A program made the translations under genes and the position numbers. A stretch of 64,000 nt of DNA, taken from NCBI RefSeq assembly GCF_014281965.1, contig NZ_JACFTB010000005.1:248001-312000 (forward strand). The letters run 5' to 3'. The notes beneath the pieces were generated by a model. The model was not told the origin of the DNA. It searched no databases and saw nothing but the letters and a program-made list of their open reading frames with translations. Of this stretch, positions 1 through 8,500 are shown piece by piece (positions within the stretch are counted from its first letter, which is position 1; each line of letters starts with the position of its first letter). The DNA comes from Rhodococcus sp. BP22. Its GTDB lineage: Bacteria > Actinomycetota > Actinomycetes > Mycobacteriales > Mycobacteriaceae.

Positions 1-162
1 GTACGACCAGTGCTCGGGCACGCGAGGTGCCGTACGCCAATGTACAGATCTATAGCCGACTTGGCAGGAGCATGGAACTGTTTTGTATGTCACTATTCAA
101 TTAATTTCCCTACTTTACGGTCAGGTGCGGGACTGGTACCCGTAAACCCCGAACCGGTCACC
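1..162. other. intergenic, no gene seen
   Basis: No credible coding frame. Only weak short inverted repeats lie just beyond the aminotransferase stop, with no U-tract, so no terminator is called. Confidence 0.5.
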
Positions 163-1416
163 CTATTGCTTGTACGAAGCAAGAAAGTTGCCGAACCGTT
201 CGATCGCCTCCGAAAGATCACGCGCCCACGGAAGCGTGACGATGCGCACATGATCGTGTCCGGGCCAGTTGAAACCAGTGCCCTGCACCACCAAAATCTT
301 CTCCTGCAAAAGCAGATCTTGGACAAGCTTCTCGTCGTCGTAAATTTCATGCACTTCCGGGTCGAGGCGCGGAAATGCGTACAGAGCACCGCGCGGTTTC
401 ACACACGAGACGCCGTGGATCTCATTCAACTTCTGCCACGCGACGTCACGCTGCTCGAGCAGCCGGCCACCGGGAAGAATGAGATCATTGATGCTCTGAT
501 GTCCGCCCAGCGCCACCTGGATCGCATGTTGTGCGGGCACATTGGGGCACAGCCTGGTCGACGCCAACAGATCGATACCTTCGAGGAATCCGGCGGCATG
601 GGCCTTGGGCCCGGTGATCGCGAGCCACCCTGCCCGGTACCCGGCCACCCGGTACGCCTTGGACAGCCCGTTGTACGTCAAGCACAGAAGGTCAGGAGCA
701 AGGCTTGCCAACGACGTGTGTTCGGCGTCGTCGTAGAGGATGCGGTCGTAGATTTCATCGGCCAACAGAAGGAGCTGATGCTTACGAGCCAGCTCGACGA
801 TGCCCTGCAGGATCTCCTTCGAATACACCGCACCGGTCGGGTTGTTCGGGTTGATCACCAAGAGAGCCACCGTCTTAGGGGTGATCTTCGACTCGATGTC
901 CGCGAGGTCGGGGTTCCACTCGTTTTCCTCGTCGCATATGTAGTGCACGGCTTTGCCGCCCGCGAGCGTCGTCATCGCCGTCCACAGTGGGTAATCGGGC
1001 GCCGGGATCAGGACCTCGTCACCGTCGTCGAGCAGTGCCTGCATCGTCATCGTGATGAGCTCGGACACGCCGTTACCCAGGTAGATATCGTCGACGTCGA
1101 GTTCGGGGAAGCCAGGTTCGAGTTCGTAGCGCGTGACGATCGCACGCCGGGCGGACAGAATGCCCTTCGACTCCGAGTAGCCCTGCGCATACGGCAACGC
1201 GGCGATCATGTCACGGACTATGACGTCGGGCGCCTCGAAACCGAACGGCGCAGGGTTGCCGATGTTGAGCTTGAGAATTCGATGGCCTTCGGCTTCCAGT
1301 CGCGCCGCGTGGGCGTGTACCGGGCCGCGGATCTCGTACAGCACGTTCTGCAGCTTGGTCGACTGCTGCAACGTGCGAGGTTGACGCGTCTGATGATTCG
1401 TCTGCGGATGGTTCAC
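163..1416 (-). CDS. PLP-dependent class I/II aminotransferase (AspC/AlaA type)
   Basis: A fold-type I aminotransferase that should transfer an amino group between an amino acid (Ala, Asp or Glu type) and a 2-oxoacid in the cytoplasm. Visible motifs are the GNGVSE turn near the PLP phosphate, the NPNNPTG motif, ADEIYD with the PLP-pyridine Asp, and the Schiff-base lysine in YNGLSKAYR, followed by the AGWLA segment. The protein is about 417 residues, normal for the family. It closely resembles the product annotated aspC in M. tuberculosis (Rv0337c), which also neighbours the Fe-S protein found further on here. The start chosen is the GTG at 1416, where similarity begins (VNHPQTN); the frame stays open upstream to 1497 and the exact start is uncertain because the purine tract abuts the GTG. 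It is divergent from the SRAP gene. Substrate preference cannot be read from the sequence. Confidence 0.93.
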   Translation of the reverse strand: MNHPQTNHQTRQPRTLQQSTKLQNVLYEIRGPVHAHAARLEAEGHRILKLNIGNPAPFGFEAPDVIVRDMIAALPYAQGYSESKGILSARRAIVTRYELEPGFPELDVDDIYLGNGVSELITMTMQALLDDGDEVLIPAPDYPLWTAMTTLAGGKAVHYICDEENEWNPDLADIESKITPKTVALLVINPNNPTGAVYSKEILQGIVELARKHQLLLLADEIYDRILYDDAEHTSLASLAPDLLCLTYNGLSKAYRVAGYRAGWLAITGPKAHAAGFLEGIDLLASTRLCPNVPAQHAIQVALGGHQSINDLILPGGRLLEQRDVAWQKLNEIHGVSCVKPRGALYAFPRLDPEVHEIYDDEKLVQDLLLQEKILVVQGTGFNWPGHDHVRIVTLPWARDLSEAIERFGNFLASYKQ

Positions 1417-1505
1417 CCCCCTAATCTTGCCAGGTCGGTGCCCAGCACATCCAGGCATAGTGGACCAGGCCTTTCTTGTCGGTGCGGGATGCGACAATTT
1501 TCTTT

Positions 1506-2213
1506 ATGTGCGGACGGTATGCCAGTACCCAGAGCGATCATGACCTGCGGGCAGTCTTCGACATTGCCGAGACCATCGGCGAAGAACTGCCCCCGGCGTA
1601 CAACGTGGCGCCCACGCAGACCGTACGAACCATTCTCGAGCGCGCACCCAAAGACGAACCCGAGGCCGACGCCGTGCGGCAGTTGCGTTCGGTCCGCTGG
1701 GGTCTGATCCCGTCGTGGTCCAAGGACATCAAGATCGGCAGCAGGCTCATCAACGCGAGATCCGAGACGATCACCGAGAAACCGACATTCAAGAAGGCCG
1801 CAGCCCGCAGGCGATGCATCGTCCCGGCCGACGGCTACTACGAGTGGGAGAAGCGCGAAGGCAGAAAAGTGCCCTACTTCCTGCACTCCGAACGACTCCT
1901 GGAGATGGCAGGCCTGTACGAGCTGTGGCGTGACCCGACGAAGTCCGACGAGGACCCGGATCGATGGGTCTGGTCGGTCACGGTGTTGACCGCTCCCGCC
2001 GCGGACGCGCTCGGTCACATTCACGATCGCTCCCCGGTGATCGTGCCGGAGTCCCTTCGGTCCGAGTGGCTGGACCCGGCGATGACCGATCTGGGTTCGG
2101 TCCAGGAGATGCTGGCCGCTATCCCCGAGCCCAGCTTGGTGCCATACGAGGTGAGCTCCGCGGTCAACAGCGTCAAGAACGACAACCCCGATCTGCTTCA
2201 ACCGGTCGGCTAG
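1506..2213 (+). CDS. SRAP-family protein (HMCES/YedK), abasic-site DNA-protein crosslink protein
   Basis: Starts with MCGRY, the hallmark of the family: after Met removal Cys2 becomes the N-terminal nucleophile that forms a thiazolidine crosslink with abasic sites in single-stranded DNA. The other conserved parts are visible: YNVAPTQ with the active-site Asn, RWGLIPSW, NARSETI, CIVPADGYYEW with the catalytic Glu, and HIHDRSPVI with the catalytic His. It has 235 residues, typical for YedK-like proteins. The start must be the ATG at 1506 for Cys2 chemistry to work, although the frame is open from 1476. GACAAT at 1493-1498 sits 7 nt before the ATG, so the mRNA is probably leaderless. No SOS box was recognised. 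Confidence 0.95.
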   Translation: MCGRYASTQSDHDLRAVFDIAETIGEELPPAYNVAPTQTVRTILERAPKDEPEADAVRQLRSVRWGLIPSWSKDIKIGSRLINARSETITEKPTFKKAAARRRCIVPADGYYEWEKREGRKVPYFLHSERLLEMAGLYELWRDPTKSDEDPDRWVWSVTVLTAPAADALGHIHDRSPVIVPESLRSEWLDPAMTDLGSVQEMLAAIPEPSLVPYEVSSAVNSVKNDNPDLLQPVG

Positions 2214-2277
2214 TTCCGTCGTTGCCGGCGCGAAGGTGCGCACGGCGCGGGGGAGGGACTCACCTACCCTGGTCGGT

Positions 2278-4188
2278 GTGACCTCTGCAGCGCTGCCCTT
2301 CGGTTCCTGGCCATCCCCGATTTCCGCCGTCGATCTCTCCGCCAGCGGACACCCCGTCGAAGGGGGTCGGTTCGTCGGCGATGAGGTGTGGTGGTCGGAG
2401 ATGCGGCCGACCGAGGGCGGGCGCACCACCATTTGCCGCATCGAGAACGGTGTTGTTACTGCACTACTGCCCGAGCCGTTCAACGCGCGCACCCGTGTTC
2501 ACGAATACGGGGGTGGGGCGTGGACCGCGACCGATGACGGTCGAATCGTGTTCTCGGAGTTCAGCGATCAACGCGTCCATATCGGCAAGCCCGGCGAGAG
2601 ACCGGTGCCGTTGACCCCGGCGCCTGCCGTGGCGGCAACGGTTCGATACGGCGAACTGTCGATCGTCGGCAACGAAGTGCTGGCGGTTCGGGAAACCCAT
2701 GACGGGGCGAAGGTTTCCCGCGACATCTGCGCCATCGCACTCGACGGTTCCGGGGTTCGATCGCTGGCCTCGGGATCGGACTTCCTGGCATACCCGAGGC
2801 TCTCGCCGAATGGGAACATGCTGGCGTTCGTCGCCTGGAACCACCCGCAGATGCCCTGGGATGGAACCGAACTCCGAATCGTCGATCTGACCACCGGAGT
2901 GTCTCGAACAATCCTCGGCGGTACCGAGGAATCGGTGCTGCAACCGGAGTGGATCGACGACGAATCGCTGTACGTCATCAGCGACCGATCCGGATGGTGG
3001 AATCTCTACCGGACATCCGTCGATGCAGACGTAGTGGCTTTGCATGCAGCGGATGCGGACTTCGGCGCTCCGCTGTGGCAGCTCGGCGCACAGTGGTACT
3101 CGGTGCTCGACGACGGAAAGCTCCTGACGGTCAGGACCTTCGGCACCGATACGCTCGGCATTCTCGATCCGGTCACCGGATCGCTCGACGACATCGACCT
3201 CGACGGGCTCACCTCCATTTCCCTCGGTGGCCGCCGCGGATCGTCCGTGCTATTGCGCACGGGCGGTGCACACAATGCCAGCGGGCTGCGACTGTTGGAT
3301 CTCGACACGCGCTCGCTGGTGGAAATCCGCTCGGGGCGAGAGACGATTCCCGACGCCGCCTACCTCCCGCAGGGCGAGCCGATGACCTTCCAAGGTCCAC
3401 AGCGCGAAGTCCATGCGATCGCCTATGCACCGCGCAACCCCGAATACCGCGGACTCGAAGGAGAATTGCCGCCCTACGTGGCATTCGTGCACGGAGGTCC
3501 GACGGCCCACGTCGCGCCCGCGCTCAATCCGGTATTCGCGTACTTCACCAGCCGCGGAATCGGAGTTGTCGACGTCAACTACGGCGGATCGAGCGGATAC
3601 GGGCGGGAATACCGCAACCGTCTGCGCGGTCAGTGGGGAGTCGTCGACGTCGAGGACACGATCGCGGCAGTGCAAGGGCTCGCCGACGCCGGCCTCGCAG
3701 ATCCAGCCAGGCTCGCTATCGAAGGCGGGTCGGCAGGCGGCTGGACCGTCCTGGCGGCACTCACATCCTCGGATGTATTCGCTTGCGGTGCCTCGTACTA
3801 CGGCGTTGCCGAACTGGAAATGTTCGTCGCCGAGACTCACGACTTCGAATCACGATACATCGACAGCCTGATCGGACCGCTCCCCGACGCGATCGACCTG
3901 TACCGAAGCCGCGCACCGATCAACAACGTCGACGGATTGTCCTGCCCAGTGCTGTTGCTGCAAGGGCTCTCCGACCCGATCGTGCCGCCGTCACAGGCCG
4001 AACGATTCCGGGATGCACTCGTACGCAAGGGCATTCCACACGCATACCTGGCGTACGAGGGTGAATCGCACGGCTTCCGCAAATTGGAGACACAGGTTCA
4101 CGCCCGGGAATCCGAACTATCCTTCTACGGTCAAGTGCTCGGCTTCACCCCGCCCGGGATCCCTCAGCTCGAATTGTGGAGGCCCTGA
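2278..4188 (+). CDS. S9-family prolyl oligopeptidase / acylaminoacyl-peptidase
   Basis: A two-part serine peptidase of about 636 residues. The N-terminal two thirds carry repeated beta-propeller-like blades (for example SPNGNMLAFVAWNHP and a WIDDESLYVISDRSG blade). The C-terminal alpha/beta-hydrolase domain holds the triad: Ser in GGSAGGW (near residue 485), Asp in GLSDPIVPP (near 566) and His in GESHGF (near 598). FVHGGPTAH supplies the oxyanion loop. No signal peptide is seen, so it should be cytoplasmic, trimming short or N-blocked peptides. The start is placed at GTG 2278 because TACCCT at 2265-2270 lies 7 nt upstream, a leaderless arrangement; an in-frame GTG at 2236 is the alternative. 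Confidence 0.93.
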   Translation: MTSAALPFGSWPSPISAVDLSASGHPVEGGRFVGDEVWWSEMRPTEGGRTTICRIENGVVTALLPEPFNARTRVHEYGGGAWTATDDGRIVFSEFSDQRVHIGKPGERPVPLTPAPAVAATVRYGELSIVGNEVLAVRETHDGAKVSRDICAIALDGSGVRSLASGSDFLAYPRLSPNGNMLAFVAWNHPQMPWDGTELRIVDLTTGVSRTILGGTEESVLQPEWIDDESLYVISDRSGWWNLYRTSVDADVVALHAADADFGAPLWQLGAQWYSVLDDGKLLTVRTFGTDTLGILDPVTGSLDDIDLDGLTSISLGGRRGSSVLLRTGGAHNASGLRLLDLDTRSLVEIRSGRETIPDAAYLPQGEPMTFQGPQREVHAIAYAPRNPEYRGLEGELPPYVAFVHGGPTAHVAPALNPVFAYFTSRGIGVVDVNYGGSSGYGREYRNRLRGQWGVVDVEDTIAAVQGLADAGLADPARLAIEGGSAGGWTVLAALTSSDVFACGASYYGVAELEMFVAETHDFESRYIDSLIGPLPDAIDLYRSRAPINNVDGLSCPVLLLQGLSDPIVPPSQAERFRDALVRKGIPHAYLAYEGESHGFRKLETQVHARESELSFYGQVLGFTPPGIPQLELWRP

Positions 4189-4207
4189 GCGTCGTTCGGG
4201 TTGGAGC

Positions 4208-4281
4208 GCGCACCCTTTTTGGTAACCGGAACCCTTTGTTCGCCTCCGAGCGCGGGGGTGCGCTTGGGAAAAAGGGTGCGC
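4208..4281. repeat. 74-bp inverted-repeat element, copy 1
   Basis: Ends are a perfect 13-bp inverted repeat (GCGCACCCTTTTT at 4208-4220, AAAAAGGGTGCGC at 4269-4281). The interior GGTAACCGG...GAGCGCGGGGGTGCGCTTGGG is shared with the copy at 4378-4451. It lies downstream of the S9 peptidase and the AbiEi-like gene and could fold as a bidirectional terminator-like hairpin. Confidence 0.85.
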
Positions 4282-4377
4282 GGTTGGGGTGTGCTTGGTC
4301 GGGGTATGCGCGGGCAAGGTGAGCGGTTGGGGGTGTGTGCGGGCAAGGTGCGCGGTTGGGGTATGCGCGGTCTAAGC
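4282..4377. repeat. G-rich short direct repeats between the two palindromic elements
   Basis: Three degenerate repeats begin GCGGTTGGGG near 4280, 4322 and 4352, each followed by variants of TGTGCGGGCAAGGTG or TATGCGCGG. Multiple GGGG runs on the plus strand could form a G-quadruplex. No coding frame here is convincing. Confidence 0.7.
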
Positions 4378-4451
4378 GTGCACCCTTTTTGGTAACCGGG
4401 GCCGGTTGTTCGCGTCCGAGCGCGGGGGTGCGCTTGGGAAAAAGGGTGCAC
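4378..4451. repeat. 74-bp inverted-repeat element, copy 2
   Basis: Same length and near-identical interior as the copy at 4208-4281, with perfect 13-bp ends (GTGCACCCTTTTT at 4378-4390, AAAAAGGGTGCAC at 4439-4451). Both ends changed together (GCGC to GTGC, and its complement), which suggests the stem is maintained. Confidence 0.85.
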
Positions 4452-4453
4452 TC

Positions 4454-5392
4454 TCAGCGGGCTATCGCGGTCGGCGGCGGCGACTGGGCTGCTCGTAGCG
4501 CTGCGGCTTCGATTCGTCGACGAATCTCGATCGGCGCAGACAAGTCCGCCCATGTCAGTCGGACCACTTGAATGCCGGCGTCGCGTATCGCGTCCTCGCG
4601 AAGCTTTTCGCGCCACACCACCTCGTGCGCGGTCGAGCCTGCGGGGACTAGTCGTCCGTATTTGATCTTGCCGTCGAACTCACACGCCGTCGTGATGGCT
4701 CGAAGGTAGAAGTCGACGCGTGCGATCGGTTTACCCTGCACCACAATCGAAGTCTGCAGCTCGGGATGGTAGCCGAGTTCGGCCAGTGCCACGCGAGTTC
4801 GAGATTCCCCGACGCTTTCCGCGCGACCGTTCATGAAGTTGGCCACCCGTAACCCGGCTGCGTTCCCGGAATGCGTCGGGCGGAGATCCAGTGCATTCAC
4901 CACCTCGGCCGAGGTCAGATTGTGTACCCGAGCAGCTTCGTCGGCCGCGCACACCGCAGGCTCGAACTTTTCGGAGCGCGCGATATCGGCGATGGTTCGT
5001 CCGATACTCGTCACTCGAATACCGTCGACGTCCACTATCTCGTGTGGATGGTATGGCGAACAGTGGAGGACGCGAACCGAACTCGTGCGCGCTCCACTTC
5101 TGCGATTGCGTGTGACGTGCACTTTCCTCAAGGGAAGACCCCACACCGACAGGCCATGGACGACGGCCGCCGAGACGTGACTGAGCACGACATCAGGGGT
5201 GCGGGCCCCGCCCAATACTGCCTCGGCGATCACGCGGTGCTTGTCGACGGCATCGAGCGCGTCGAACTCGCCTCGGCTCACGAACGCCCCTGGGCGCAAA
5301 CGTTTCCACGACTCGGTCCGGCAATAACGCTGCAGTTCGGAGTCGGTGATTCCGCGGGTGAGGGCATCCTGCCGGCGAACGATTCGGGTCAC
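4454..5392 (-). CDS. AbiEi-antitoxin-like / DUF559 (Vsr-endonuclease-fold) protein
   Basis: About 312 residues. The N-terminal part (RRQDALTRGITDSELQRYC, then RLRPGAFV) looks like the winged-helix region of AbiEi-type antitoxins. The middle TSIGRTIADIAR resembles the usual AbiEi-like domain. The C-terminal third (ARVDFYLRAITTACEFDGKIKYG, then EDAIRDAGIQVVRLTW) matches the DUF559/Vsr-like nuclease fold with a D...E core. Such proteins are abundant and paralogous in actinobacteria and their job is unknown; no partner toxin gene lies beside it. GTG 5392 is taken as the start because family similarity begins there. An upstream GTG at 5476 would put the start inside the palindromic repeat at 5461-5532 and is less likely. 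Repeats flank the gene on both sides. Confidence 0.8.
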   Translation of the reverse strand: MTRIVRRQDALTRGITDSELQRYCRTESWKRLRPGAFVSRGEFDALDAVDKHRVIAEAVLGGARTPDVVLSHVSAAVVHGLSVWGLPLRKVHVTRNRRSGARTSSVRVLHCSPYHPHEIVDVDGIRVTSIGRTIADIARSEKFEPAVCAADEAARVHNLTSAEVVNALDLRPTHSGNAAGLRVANFMNGRAESVGESRTRVALAELGYHPELQTSIVVQGKPIARVDFYLRAITTACEFDGKIKYGRLVPAGSTAHEVVWREKLREDAIRDAGIQVVRLTWADLSAPIEIRRRIEAAALRAAQSPPPTAIAR

Positions 5393-5460
5393 GTGCTCAT
5401 AGTCGTCAGCGATCCAGCTCAGGGCAATGGCCTGTGTATGGACCTGTGGATAACGTGAGC

Positions 5461-5532
5461 GCGCACCCCTTTTCACAAGTAAACCCCCTTTCTCTGAGGC
5501 GAGAAAGGGGGTGCACTTGCGAAAAAGGGTGT
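5461..5532. repeat. related palindromic element, copy 3, with a strong inner hairpin
   Basis: Outer arms resemble the elements at 4208 and 4378 (GCGCACCCCTTTT against AAAAAGGGTGTT). Inside is a perfect 12-bp stem (ACCCCCTTTCTC at 5483-5494, its complement at 5501-5512) with loop TGAGGC. It lies 5 nt past the stop of the Fe-S gene and probably ends that transcript. Confidence 0.8.
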
Positions 5533-5536
5533 TTGG

Positions 5537-8500
5537 TTACTTCTTCCGGCCCGGAGCCTTCGCGCCCGCTCGGAACCCGAGACCGCCCGGCTTGGCGGCT
5601 GGGGGAGCAACAGGTGCGTCACCGTTCGACGGCTGTGCACTCTCGTCTGTCGAAGCTGTCGAAGCTGTCGGCTCCTTGGGCTCGGCTTCGGTCGACACTG
5701 CAGGCTCTGCCACTGTCACCGGGGACTCGGCTTCGCTCGACACTGCGGGCTCGGACTCGACAGCTACTGGAGCCTCTACTGCCGGTGCCTCTACCTCTGT
5801 TGCCGGAGCCTCTGCCGCAGGCTTGCCCGGTGCCTTAGCGCCTGGCTTCTTGTAACCGGACTTGACTGCCAGGCCCTTGGCCTTGACGGTCGGCTTCGAT
5901 TCGACGGCTGCTGAAGCTTCGGTCGCTGCCGGTGCCTCGACTGCCGCCGGTGCCTCAGCCTCTACTGCCGGTGCCTCAGCCTTTGTTGCCGGGGCCTCTG
6001 TTGCCGGAGCCTCGACTGCCGGGGCCTCGGCCGGCTTGCCCGGTGCCTTGGCGCCTGGCTTCTTGTAACCGGACTTGACTGCCAGGCCCTTGGCCTTGAC
6101 GGTCGGCTTCGATTCGACGGCTGTCGAAGCTTCGGTCGCTGCCGGTGCAGCTACTGCCGCCGGTGCCTCAGCCTCTGCCGCCGGAGCCTCGACTGCCGGA
6201 GCCTCGGGTGCCGCAGCCGGCTTGCCCGGTGCCTTGGCGCCCGGCTTCTTGAAGCCGGACTTCATGGCAAGACCCTTCGGCTTGACGGTCGGCTTGGTCT
6301 CGGTCACTTCTGCCGAGGATTCTGCTGCCGACTCACTTGCCACGGGTGCTGCAGCTTCCGTTGCCGGAGCTTCGGCAGCCGGCGCAGCAGCCTTGGCGCC
6401 AGGTGCCTTGCCCTTCACCTGAAGGCCCTTGCCGCCTGGTGCTTTCGCGCCACCGGCCATACCGAGGCCCTTGGGCTTGGCTGCTGGTGCTGCGGCTTCT
6501 GCCTCGGGCGCGGCAGGTGTCGCTGCAGCTCCCGGTGCCTTCGCTCCTGGTGCTTTCGCGAGGCCCTTCATCTTCAGGCCACCGGCCTTGGGTGCCGGAG
6601 CTGCCGGTGCGGATGCCGACTCGGCGGGCTCTTCGACGGGCTGGACGCGCTCGGCTTCTTCGACCTCAGCGGCTTCCTCGGTGACGATGTCCGCCTGTGC
6701 AGGCTTCTCCCGAGGTATCACCTTGATGTTCTCGGCCAGAACTGAGGACTCGACGCGAGTGATCGACTCGAGCATCAGCTGCGCGACGTCGACGACCTCG
6801 ACGCCTTCGTGTTCGCCACCCTCTTGGCGTGCGGTGACGCCGTCGGTGAGCATGACGCGGCAGAACGGGCAACCGGTCGCGATCTTCTTCGGGTTCATGC
6901 TGAGCGCTTCGTCGACCCGGTCGATGTTGATGCGCTTGCCGATGTTCTCTTCCATCCACATGCGAGCGCCACCGGCACCGCAGCACATGGACCGTTCACC
7001 GTGTCGCGGCATTTCCTTCAGGTTGGAGCCCGAGGCTGCCATGAGTTCACGGGGAGCGTCGTAGACCTTGTTGTGACGTCCGAGGAAGCACGGGTCGTGG
7101 TAGGTGATGTCCTGGCTGACCGACGCGACCGGGATCAGCTTCTTCTGCCGTACCAGACGGTTGAGTAGTTGAGTGTGGTGCACGACCTCGTAGTCGCCAC
7201 CGACCTGCGGGTACTCGTTGCCGAGCGCGTTGAAGCAGTGCGCACAGGTGACGACGATCTTTCGCTGCTTCTGCTCGACGCCGTCGAACAGGTTGTTCAG
7301 CGTCTCGATGTTCTGCATCGCGAGCTGCTGGAACAGGAATTCGTTACCGGCACGGCGCGCGGAGTCTCCGGTGCAGGTCTCGTCGGCGCCGAGGACCAGA
7401 AACTTGACTCCCGCAGTGGCGAGAAGCTCTGCGACGGCCTTGGTGGTCTTCTTGGCGCGGTCCTCGTAGGCACCGGCGCAACCGACCCAGAACAGGTACT
7501 CGTAGTCCTGGAACGAATCGGCATCCTGCCCGAAGACGGGGATGTCGAAGTCCATCTCGTTGATCCAGTTGAGGCGGTCCTTGGAGTTCTGGCCCCAGGG
7601 GTTGCCCTTGTTCTCCAAGTTCTTGAACAGGCCTGCGAGCTCGGAGGGGAATTCCGATTCGATGAGCACCTGGTAGCGACGCATGTCGAGGATGTGGTCG
7701 ACGTGCTCGATGTCCACGGGGCACTGCTCCACACACGCGCCGCACTGGGTGCAGCTCCACAGTGTCTCGGGGTCGATGATGCCGCCGTCGATGGCTTCGG
7801 CGACGAGCTTGCGATCGGCTTCGTCTCGGGCTGCCTGCGGAATTGCATCGAGCTTGACCTGGTCGGGTTTGCCGTCGGCGTCGACGAGTCCGATTTCGTC
7901 GCCTGCCATGTCCTTCTTGCCGCCGGCGAGAAGGTATGGGGCTTTGACCTGGCTGTGATCGCGCAGAGACATGATGAGCAGCTTTGGCGAGAGTGGCTTG
8001 CCGGTGTTCCAGGCGGGGCACTGCGACTGGCAGCGACCGCACTCGGTGCAGGTGGTGAAGTCGAGCCAGCCCTTCCAGCTGAAGTCCTCGATCTTGCCGG
8101 CGCCGAATGCGTCGACGTCGGGGTCGGCCTCTTCCATCACGAGGACCTTGCCGCCGGACATCATCGGCTTGGCTGCGCCGAGTGCGGCGGTGCCGTCGTC
8201 CTCACGCTTGAAGTAGATGTTGGGGAACGCGGTGAAGCGGTGCCATGCGACGCCCCAGTCGATGTTCTGGCCGACGTAGTAGAGCCAGATCATGCCGGAC
8301 ATCAGCTTGATGAATGCGAAGACCGAGACCATGATGACGCTGGCCGGGAGGATCTTGGCGACGTTCATCGTGAAGAAGTCGGTCCATGGGTTCGCGTGGC
8401 CGTAGGTGGCGATCTTGCCTGCCTTGACGAAGATCATGCCGAGGCCCTCGACGAGAACGACTGACTCGACGAAGTAGGCAGCGCCGAACCGGGAGCCGGC

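Noticed and set aside
10..1707. 565-codon open frame antisense to the aminotransferase
   Set aside because: No domain, Arg/Val-rich shadow of a GC-rich gene whose opposite strand has clear PLP-enzyme motifs.
4282..4377. CRISPR-like array
   Set aside because: Repeats are short, degenerate, without constant spacers, and no cas genes are present anywhere in the window.
4454..5392. Type IV toxin-antitoxin system AbiE
   Set aside because: Only an AbiEi-like domain protein is present; no AbiEii nucleotidyltransferase gene adjoins it.
5821..6300. Possible CRISPR or mobile repeat
   Set aside because: Repeats are in frame and encode the protein tail; period is a multiple of three.
7169..8464. 431-codon plus-strand frame inside the Fe-S gene
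   Set aside because: Val/Asp/Glu/Leu-biased mirror of the real gene, which has intact cysteine motifs.
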